From NCBI RefSeq assembly GCF_009498525.1, contig NZ_QSNT01000002.1, positions 1,488,001 to 1,552,000 on the forward strand: a DNA stretch of 64,000 bases, in the 5' to 3' direction. The notes beneath the pieces were generated by a model. That model saw nothing but the letters and a program-made list of their open reading frames with translations, did not search any database and was not told the origin of the DNA. Below, in pieces: positions 57,315 to 64,000 of the stretch. Position 1 is the stretch's first letter. Every line of letters begins with the position of its first letter. Position numbers and translations under genes: made by a program. The stretch comes from Rhizobium sp. ICMP 5592 (GTDB taxonomy: Bacteria > Pseudomonadota > Alphaproteobacteria > Rhizobiales > Rhizobiaceae).

Positions 57315-60300
57315 ATGCGTATCGAACGTCGCTTTACGAAGGCAGGCCAGTCACCCTATGCGGAGATCGAATTCCGCAAGGCCACCAGCGAGATCAAGAA
57401 TCCCGATGGCTCGATCGTTTTCCGTCTCGAGAACATCGACGTGCCGGCGCAGTTCTCGCAGGTCGCCGCCGATATTCTGGCGCAGAAGTATTTCCGCAAG
57501 GCCGGCGTTCCGACCAAACTGAAGAAGGTCGAGGAAAACGACGTTCCTTCCTTCCTGTGGCGCTCCGTTCCCGATGAAGCTGCCCTGAAGGATCTGCCGA
57601 AGGAAAGCCAGACCGGTTCCGAAATCGATGCGCGCCAGGTCTTCGACCGTCTGGCCGGCACCTGGACCTACTGGGGCTGGAAGGGCGGCTATTTCTCGTC
57701 CGAGGAAGACGCCTCCGCGTTCCAGGACGAGCTTGCCTATATGCTCGCCACCCAGCGCGTCGCGCCGAACTCGCCGCAATGGTTCAACACCGGCATGCAT
57801 TGGGCCTACGGCATCGATGGCCCCGGCCAGGGCCACTATTATGTCGATCCCTTCACCGGCAAGCTCACCAAGTCCAAGTCGGCCTATGAGCATCCGCAGC
57901 CGCATGCCTGCTTCATCCAGTCGGTCGAGGACGATCTCGTCAACGAAGGCGGCATCATGGACCTCTGGGTTCGTGAAGCTCGTCTCTTCAAATATGGCTC
58001 CGGCACCGGCTCCAACTTCTCGCTGCTGCGCGGCGAAGGCGAAAAGCTGTCCGGCGGCGGCCGTTCCTCCGGCCTGATGAGCTTCCTGAAGATCGGCGAC
58101 CGCGCTGCCGGTGCCATCAAGTCGGGCGGCACGACGCGCCGCGCCGCCAAGATGGTCGTCGTCGACATCGACCATCCGGATATCGAGGAATACATCAACT
58201 GGAAGGTCAAGGAAGAGCAGAAGGTTGCCGCCCTCGTCACCGGTTCGAAGATCGTCGCCAAGCACCTGAAGGCGATCATGAAGGCTACCGTCAATTGCGA
58301 AGGCGACAATGACGATTGCTTCGACCCGGCCAAGAACCCTGCCCTGAAGCGCGAAATCCGCGCCGCCAAGAAGGACCAGGTTCCGGAAAACTATGTTCAG
58401 CGCGTCATCCAGTTCGCTCGCCAGGGCTACAAGGACCTCGAGTTCAAGACCTACGACACCGACTGGGACTCGGAAGCTTATCTCACCGTTTCCGGCCAGA
58501 ACTCGAACAACTCCGTCTCGATCAAGGACGAGTTCCTGCGCGCTGTCGAGAACGACGCCGACTGGCATCTGACCGCCCGCAAGGACGGCAAGGTCATCAA
58601 GACGCTGAAGGCGCGCGATCTCTGGGAATCCATCTCCTACGCCGCCTGGGCATCGGCCGATCCGGGCCTGCACTTCAACACGACGATGAACGACTGGCAC
58701 ACCAGCCCGGCTGCCGGCCCGATCCGTGCATCCAATCCGTGCTCGGAGTACATGTTCCTCGACGACACCGCCTGCAACCTTGCTTCGCTCAACCTGATGA
58801 CGTTCAAGGATGCAGCGACGAAGCGCATCGATATCGCCGACTACGAGCATGCCGTCCGCCTCTGGACCGTCGTTCTCGAAGTCTCCGTAATGATGGCGCA
58901 GTTCCCGTCGCGCCGCATTGCCGAACTTTCCTATGAATACCGCACGCTCGGCCTCGGCTACGCCAATATCGGTGGCCTGCTGATGTCCTCCGGCATTCCC
59001 TACGACTCGGACGAAGCCCGCGCCATCGCCGGCTCGCTGACCGCGATCATGACCGGCATCTCCTATGCGACCTCGGCCGAAATGGCCTCCGAACTCGGGA
59101 CGTTCCCGATGTTCAAGCCGAACCGCGAGAACATGCTGCGCGTCATCCGCAACCATCGCCGTGCCGCCTATGGCGAGACCTCCGGCTATGAAGGCCTGTC
59201 GGTCAATCCGGTGGCGCTGATCCACTCCGAAAATCCGGACCAGGATCTCGTCGCCCATGCCAAGGCTGCTTGGGACAAGGCGCTGGAACTCGGCGAAAAG
59301 CACGGCTACCGCAACGCTCAGGCAACCGTCATCGCGCCGACCGGCACGATCGGCCTCGTCATGGATTGCGACACGACCGGCATCGAACCCGACTTCGCGC
59401 TGGTAAAGTTCAAGAAGCTCGCCGGCGGTGGCTACTTCAAGATCATCAACCGCGCCGTTCCGGAAGCGCTGCGGGCGCTCGGCTATAGCGAAAGCCAGCT
59501 TGCCGAGATCGAGGCCTATGCCGTCGGCCATGGCAACCTGAACCAGGCGCCGGCCATCAACCCCTCGACGCTGAAGGCCAAGGGCTTCACCGACGAGAAG
59601 GTAGAAGCCGTCAACGCCGCGCTGAAGAGCGCCTTCGACATCAAGTTCGTCTTCAACCAGTGGACCCTCGGCACCGACTTCCTGAAGGGTACGCTGAAGG
59701 TTTCCGACGAGCAGATGGCAGACATCAGCTTCAACCTGCTCGACCATCTCGGTTTCTCCAAGAAGGACATCGAAGCCGCCAACATCCATGTTTGCGGTGC
59801 GATGACGCTGGAAGGCGCTCCATTCCTGAAGAACGAACATCTCGCCGTCTTTGATTGCGCCAATCCCTGCGGCAAGATCGGCAAGCGTTACCTCTCGGTC
59901 GAAAGCCATATCCGCATGATGGCGGCTGCCCAGCCTTTCATCTCGGGTGCGATTTCCAAGACGATCAACATGGCCAACGAAGCAACCGTCGAGGATTGCA
60001 AGAACGCCTACATGCTCTCCTGGAAGCTCGGCCTGAAGGCGAACGCGCTCTATCGCGACGGCTCCAAGCTCAGCCAGCCGCTCAACTCCTCGCTGATCGA
60101 AGACGAGGATGACGAGGATGCACTGGAGGAGTTCCTGCAGGCTCCGGCTGCCGCCCAGGCCGTCACCATCACCGAGAAGATCGTCGAGCGCGTCATCGAA
60201 AAGGTCGTCCGCAGCCAGGAAAAGCTCCCCGGTCGCCGCAAGGGTTATACCCAGAAGGCCAAGATCGGCGGACACACTATCTTCCTGCGTACCGGCGAAT

Positions 60301-61109
60301 ATGACGACGGTCGCCTCGGCGAAATCTTCCTTGACATGAACAAGGAAGGCTCGGCCCTGCGTGCCTTCATCAACAACTTCGCCATCTCCGTCTCGCTCGG
60401 CCTGCAATATGGCGTGCCGCTCGAGGAATATGTCGACGCCTTCACCTTCACCAAGTTCGAGCCGGCCGGCATCGTCACCGGCAACGACGCGATCAAGAAC
60501 GCCACGTCGATCCTCGACTACGTGTTCCGTGAACTGGCCATCTCCTACCTTGGCCGCCACGACCTCGCCCATGTCGACACCTCGGACTTCAACGCCACGG
60601 CGCTCGGCCGCGGCATTTCGGAAGGCAAGGCCGATGTGTTCTCCAAGGGTCTGACCCGCGGCTACAAGCCGACGCTGGTGCCGACGGCAGGCGAACGCCC
60701 GGCAGCCGAGGTCAAGGGTTCGGCCACGGCCGCCCCTGCCCGCGCCTCCTCGGTCTCGACGATCTCCGCCTTCTCCGGCAATGCCGTGCGCAAGCTGGAA
60801 CCGACGAGCGCCGTCTCCACCTCCGAAGTCGTCGCCTTCAAGCGTGATTATGAGGAACGCGCCAAGGAACTGGCCGAAGAAATCGCCGAGGAAGTGGTCG
60901 AAGAAACCGGCCTCTTCACCGACAAGGCGGCAGACGACGCGGCAGCGGCGAAGGCTGACGCCAAGAAGCTGGAATCCGAACGCCGCGCCCGCGCCATCAT
61001 GCAGGGCTACACCGGCAACATGTGCACCGAATGCCAGAACTTCACCATGGTCCGGAATGGAACTTGCGAGAAGTGCGACACATGCGGAAGTACAAGTGGG
61101 TGCAGCTGA
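57315..61109 (+). CDS. nrdJ: Class II (B12-dependent) ribonucleotide reductase
   Basis: A 1264-residue adenosylcobalamin-dependent reductase making dNTPs from rNTPs. Visible marks: the radical site N-x-C-x-E in [23 protein letters not shown], the cofactor-region [23 protein letters not shown], a C-terminal TSCPD-type domain ([20 protein letters not shown]), and a terminal Cys cluster (CTECQNF ... [14 protein letters not shown]). The ATG at 57315 is chosen because homology starts there. Tandem NrdR boxes precede it, a hairpin follows. No B12 riboswitch was recognised upstream. Confidence 0.96.
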   Translation: MRIERRFTKAGQSPYAEIEFRKATSEIKNPDGSIVFRLENIDVPAQFSQVAADILAQKYFRKAGVPTKLKKVEENDVPSFLWRSVPDEAALKDLPKESQTGSEIDARQVFDRLAGTWTYWGWKGGYFSSEEDASAFQDELAYMLATQRVAPNSPQWFNTGMHWAYGIDGPGQGHYYVDPFTGKLTKSKSAYEHPQPHACFIQSVEDDLVNEGGIMDLWVREARLFKYGSGTGSNFSLLRGEGEKLSGGGRSSGLMSFLKIGDRAAGAIKSGGTTRRAAKMVVVDIDHPDIEEYINWKVKEEQKVAALVTGSKIVAKHLKAIMKATVNCEGDNDDCFDPAKNPALKREIRAAKKDQVPENYVQRVIQFARQGYKDLEFKTYDTDWDSEAYLTVSGQNSNNSVSIKDEFLRAVENDADWHLTARKDGKVIKTLKARDLWESISYAAWASADPGLHFNTTMNDWHTSPAAGPIRASNPCSEYMFLDDTACNLASLNLMTFKDAATKRIDIADYEHAVRLWTVVLEVSVMMAQFPSRRIAELSYEYRTLGLGYANIGGLLMSSGIPYDSDEARAIAGSLTAIMTGISYATSAEMASELGTFPMFKPNRENMLRVIRNHRRAAYGETSGYEGLSVNPVALIHSENPDQDLVAHAKAAWDKALELGEKHGYRNAQATVIAPTGTIGLVMDCDTTGIEPDFALVKFKKLAGGGYFKIINRAVPEALRALGYSESQLAEIEAYAVGHGNLNQAPAINPSTLKAKGFTDEKVEAVNAALKSAFDIKFVFNQWTLGTDFLKGTLKVSDEQMADISFNLLDHLGFSKKDIEAANIHVCGAMTLEGAPFLKNEHLAVFDCANPCGKIGKRYLSVESHIRMMAAAQPFISGAISKTINMANEATVEDCKNAYMLSWKLGLKANALYRDGSKLSQPLNSSLIEDEDDEDALEEFLQAPAAAQAVTITEKIVERVIEKVVRSQEKLPGRRKGYTQKAKIGGHTIFLRTGEYDDGRLGEIFLDMNKEGSALRAFINNFAISVSLGLQYGVPLEEYVDAFTFTKFEPAGIVTGNDAIKNATSILDYVFRELAISYLGRHDLAHVDTSDFNATALGRGISEGKADVFSKGLTRGYKPTLVPTAGERPAAEVKGSATAAPARASSVSTISAFSGNAVRKLEPTSAVSTSEVVAFKRDYEERAKELAEEIAEEVVEETGLFTDKAADDAAAAKADAKKLESERRARAIMQGYTGNMCTECQNFTMVRNGTCEKCDTCGSTSGCS

Positions 61110-61192
61110 TCAAAGGTGGGCAGGCCTGCTTGGGCTTGTCACAAAGTGATTGTGCCCAGGTTTCCGCGCATTCTGTTCCGTTAGAAATGTCA

Positions 61193-61216
61193 GAGAGCGG
61201 CCGAAAGGCCGCTCTC
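61193..61216 (+). terminator. Hairpin after nrdJ
   Basis: A perfect 10-bp stem gagagcggcc with ggccgctctc closed by a gaaa tetraloop, 83 nt past the nrdJ stop. The tail attcgtta is poor in T, so it may be a stabilising 3' stem rather than a strong terminator. Confidence 0.6.
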
Positions 61217-61343
61217 ATTCGTTAGAGCGAACCTTTTGCCGCAATCATTGCGAGGCCATACATAGGTTCATGTGCACTTCCCCTGATATCCGTGTTTATA
61301 AATCGCACTGTTTTCGAACATCGATAGAGAAAGTGATATCCCC

Positions 61344-61997
61344 GTGTCCCACACCTCTTCCAACCTCCTCCTCGATCTCGACGGAACATTGGTCGATTCC
61401 CAACCAGGTATCCTTTCAAGCTGCCGCGCGGCGTTGCGGGCTCTTGGCCATGAAACGGACCCGGAGATGGATATCCGCTCGATCATTGGGCCGCCGATCG
61501 AAGACGTGATGCGGTACCTTCTCAGCTCATTCGGCGATGATCGTGTCGCAAAAGCAGTCGACGCCTACCGAGCTGACTATGGAACTCGCGGTCTGCTGCT
61601 GAGCGAGCTTTACCCCGGCATCGGGGAAACACTCGTCGAGCTGCATTCTCAAGGCATCCGCCTCCTTCTAGCGACCTCCAAACGGCAAACATTCGCACAG
61701 CGCATTCTCGACAATCACGGACTATCGGACCTTTTCCAAGGCATATATGGCTCAGTACCTGGAGCCGGTCTGGACCATAAGCCCGAACTGCTGGCGCATA
61801 TTCTGCAAGACACTGGACTGGCCGCCCAGAACTGCCTGATGGTCGGCGATAGAAAATTTGACATCGTTGGAGCCCATGCGAACCAGATGCGTGCCGTCGG
61901 TGTTCTTTGGGGCTACGGCAACCGTGAAGAACTCGAACTTGCTGGCGCGGATCTTATTCTAGTTGCACCAGAGGAATTGAGGTCATTGTCGAGGTAA
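61344..61997 (+). CDS. HAD family phosphatase (Gph-like)
   Basis: A 217-residue haloacid dehalogenase hydrolase, closest to phosphoglycolate-phosphatase types. The four motifs are in place: LLLDLDGTLVDS (Asp11 and Asp13), LLLATSKRQ, the Lys of GLDHKPELL, and MVGDRKFDIVGAHAN. The start is GTG at 61344. Substrate unknown. It stands alone after nrdJ. Confidence 0.85.
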   Translation: MSHTSSNLLLDLDGTLVDSQPGILSSCRAALRALGHETDPEMDIRSIIGPPIEDVMRYLLSSFGDDRVAKAVDAYRADYGTRGLLLSELYPGIGETLVELHSQGIRLLLATSKRQTFAQRILDNHGLSDLFQGIYGSVPGAGLDHKPELLAHILQDTGLAAQNCLMVGDRKFDIVGAHANQMRAVGVLWGYGNREELELAGADLILVAPEELRSLSR

Positions 61998-62134
61998 GAC
62001 GCGCGCTACCGCTCTTCCTTGTTTTGAACATCCTGGCGCATGTTTCGGCTTATTTCATTTCGCGTGCGTCCGAACGACATAAGTACCGGCCAGAAAGCCA
62101 CGGGCAATTACAACTTCATCTATCTGGACGTCCG

Positions 62135-62719
62135 ATGAACGAACACATGAAATCCATCGAGCTTAAAAAGGCCTTTCGTCTGATCAATCACGGCCCGACC
62201 GTGCTCTTGTCGGCACGGCATGGCGGCATAGACAACGTCATGGCCGTGGCCTGGTGTTGTGGTCTTGATATCGATCCACCGAAGCTCACCGTCGTCGTCG
62301 ACAAGGTTGCGCAGACGCGCTCCCTTATCGAGGCGAGCGGGGTTTTCGTCGTACAAGTTCCAACAGTCGCCCAACTTGCGCTGACACGGGAAGTCGGAAC
62401 CCGGACGTTGTACGACGAACCGGATAAGCTTCAGAAATCAGGTGTCTCGATCTTCGAAGTGCCAGGACAGGACCTGCCATTCGTCGAAGGCTGTTCGGCC
62501 TGGCTTGCCTGCAGACTGGTCAGCGAGCCGCATACTCAGGATGCCTACGACCTCTTCATTGCCGAGGTCATCGCCGCCTGGGCAGACGACCGCGTGTTCC
62601 GGGAAGGACACTGGCATTTCGAAACGGCGGGACCGGAATGGCGCAGCCTTCATCATGTCGCGGGTGGACACTTCTATGCCATTGGGGAGGTGCTTTCGAC
62701 CGCGACCGAAACAACCTGA
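62135..62719 (+). CDS. Flavin reductase-like domain protein
   Basis: A 194-residue protein of the flavin reductase-like (FMN-binding split barrel) family: HGPTVLLSARHGGIDNVMAV, FVVQVPTVAQLALTREVGTR and SAWLACRLVSEPHTQDAYD. It probably supplies reduced flavin to a monooxygenase or works as an oxidoreductase. Start at 62135 (MNEHMKSIELKKAF) is preferred; the frame extends upstream without motifs. Confidence 0.8.
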   Translation: MNEHMKSIELKKAFRLINHGPTVLLSARHGGIDNVMAVAWCCGLDIDPPKLTVVVDKVAQTRSLIEASGVFVVQVPTVAQLALTREVGTRTLYDEPDKLQKSGVSIFEVPGQDLPFVEGCSAWLACRLVSEPHTQDAYDLFIAEVIAAWADDRVFREGHWHFETAGPEWRSLHHVAGGHFYAIGEVLSTATETT

Positions 62720-62906
62720 AATCGCGTGCCTTCATATTCGATACTTAACAAGCATAATTCTTGCCGGCTAAGATTGTCCGTAGCAACACACGATCGAATG
62801 TGAGCCTGAGCGAAGGATAGAAGCCATATCCGTCGCATCTGACGTTTACATGGCCGCTGCCATCACTTACGGGAAGGCCCATATGTGGGTTTAAGGGCGA
62901 ACGATC

Positions 62907-63515
62907 ATGCTGATCAAGCAAAGCGACTACCATCGGATCTACCGGGTCATCAACAGCCTGCTGATCAACGAAAACGCCAATCCCGCCACGGCTTCCATGT
63001 ATTTCAGCACGTTCGGAGCCTTCATTCTCGAACATCATTTCAAGATCAAGGCAAAGCCGAAGGGCGGCCTCGTTGCTTACAATCTAGACGGAAAGCACAT
63101 CCTTTTCGCCGACCAGCGCGATGATGGCTACGTCTCCGGCGCTGGCGAGAACTTCCACTGCTGGCTCGAAGCGGACGGCTGGGCAATTGACTTCATGGCT
63201 CCTGCATTCTCAGAAACTGCGCCAGGCCTGTTCATCCATTCGAAGATGTTTCAGCGTCCGCTTTCATCCATGGCGCAATCCATCAACGATCTCAGCCAAA
63301 CCGGAGATTTCTTCTATCATTCCGAGCCTGAGGCGACGGCCGAGCGTTTCGCCGATTGGCGCAAGCAACCAATGATCGGAGATCTCGCCATCGTCGCCAC
63401 CAACTGGTTCCGGAAGTCGCCTAAGAAAATGCAGGCGTCGATCACAGTTCGGAATCAGGACGGGAAAACCAACGTCGTGCCGCTCGTCGGCAATGCCCTG
63501 GTTGGCGCATGGTGA
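62907..63515 (+). CDS. DUF2026-like hypothetical protein
   Basis: A 202-residue soluble protein that resembles the DUF2026 family: DYHRIYRVINSLLINENANP, then ATASMYFSTFGAFILEHHF, ENFHCWLEADGWAIDFMAP and IGDLAIVATNWFRKSPKKM. The HCW and DFMAP segments recall transglutaminase-like folds, a tentative view. Its ATG follows aagggcgaacg. No operon partner. Confidence 0.6.
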   Translation: MLIKQSDYHRIYRVINSLLINENANPATASMYFSTFGAFILEHHFKIKAKPKGGLVAYNLDGKHILFADQRDDGYVSGAGENFHCWLEADGWAIDFMAPAFSETAPGLFIHSKMFQRPLSSMAQSINDLSQTGDFFYHSEPEATAERFADWRKQPMIGDLAIVATNWFRKSPKKMQASITVRNQDGKTNVVPLVGNALVGAW

Positions 63516-63642
63516 TGTTCGAAAGCGCGTTCAATCCGAAGTAACGGTCGTGGGACGGCTTCGAGTTTGCCCGCAAACAACCTTCCAGACATTGTAGGAC
63601 ACCCGGAATCTAAGCGAACGATACTGGCCGAGGCATTCAGAG

Positions 63643-64000
63643 ATGGTCATCAAAACCCGACGCCGGTCTGTCTGGCAATTGCTTTTGCTGCCCTTGCGGT
63701 TCGTCATAGCAGTGCTCGTCATCATCAGCGAGCTCGCCCGACCACTATATCGACCGTTCGTGAACTGGTTCTCTTCGCTCGCCATCGTGGTGCACTTCAG
63801 CGAGTTTGTCGGCTCGCTACCACGAGGCGTCATTCTCGTTCTATTCGTGGTGCCTCTGGCAGTTGCTGAGCCGCTGAAGATTTATGCTTTATTCGTCATC
63901 GCCAAGGGCCACGTCATCTCCGGGCTCGTCATAATCGCATTGGCCTACCTGACGAGCTTCCTCCTGGTCGAACGCCTTTTCCACGCAGGCCGCGAGAAGC
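63643..64000 (+). CDS. Membrane protein, cut by window end
   Basis: An open frame from ATG 63643 to the window edge (119 codons visible). The product starts with a basic segment (VIKTRRRSVWQ) and has at least three hydrophobic stretches (LLLPLRFVIAVLVII, GVILVLFVVPLAVAEP, ISGLVIIALAYLTSFLLV). It resembles rhizobial membrane proteins of unknown function; the rest lies outside the window. Confidence 0.65.
   Translation, partial: MVIKTRRRSVWQLLLLPLRFVIAVLVIISELARPLYRPFVNWFSSLAIVVHFSEFVGSLPRGVILVLFVVPLAVAEPLKIYALFVIAKGHVISGLVIIALAYLTSFLLVERLFHAGREK

Noticed and set aside
57351..60572. A 1073-codon frame antisense to nrdJ
   Set aside because: It overlaps nrdJ, which has clear catalytic motifs; the antisense product shows no recognisable domain.

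Overview
The window looks like chromosomal DNA of a Rhizobiaceae alphaproteobacterium, most like Rhizobium. The clues are GC-rich coding sequence and several rhizobial markers in rhizobial order: exoR beside xthA, a RopA-type porin, PopZ beside valS and pcm, a B12-dependent NrdJ reductase, a ugp-type ABC transporter, HlyU-family and DUF982 proteins. The species cannot be resolved by eye.

Layout. 1-8.6 kb: one leftward block, dgt-argS-SPOR protein, then (after a terminator) nagZ-scpA-scpB. 8.9-11 kb: erpA and xthA, facing exoR. 11.7-19.5 kb: a FadL/OmpP1-like outer-membrane protein, valS, popZ, pcm and an acyltransferase, all leftward. 19.7-24.7 kb: tRNA-Cys, DUF982 protein, porin, small secreted proteins, tRNA-Asn, a small membrane protein and a hexapeptide acetyltransferase. 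25.2-31.7 kb: glycerol-3-phosphate-type ABC importer genes ugpB-A-E, then a tannase/feruloyl-esterase-like gene, with ugpC inverted beyond it. 31.8-39.4 kb: SDR, a sulfur/amino-acid cluster (cysteine synthase-alaX-sseA-GNAT), DUF1203, divergent ald/Lrp regulator, and an EEP-family hydrolase. 39.6-47.8 kb: PilZ protein, periplasmic cyclic-nucleotide phosphodiesterase, LysR/azoreductase pair, TetR/SDR pair, OsmC, HlyU and ilvA. 48.3-52.9 kb: an accessory segment beginning at an intact tRNA-Leu. 53-64 kb: wrbA, a molybdopterin-binding protein, a stress protein, gpt, nrdJ, a HAD phosphatase, a flavin reductase, a DUF2026-like gene and a truncated membrane-protein gene.

The most unusual part is 48.29-52.9 kb. 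Downstream of tRNA-Leu lie a broken copy of a small Arg-rich secreted-protein gene, two tandem Hint (hedgehog/intein) proteins, and then a decayed copy of the tRNA-Leu 3' half in the same orientation. An rpe paralogue and the intact Arg-rich gene follow. This is the geometry of an old tRNA-integrated island of about 3.5 kb with no surviving integrase. The first Hint protein keeps Cys and His catalytic positions; the second has Ser, Tyr and Arg there.

Other points: two NrdR-like boxes 31 bp apart upstream of nrdJ; a terminator for ald that also encodes the C-terminus of the convergent DUF1203 protein; a TetR-type operator between tetR and its SDR partner; direct repeats upstream of the porin; and a broken ugp operon. 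Family names come from recognising motifs and lengths; no database search was run.
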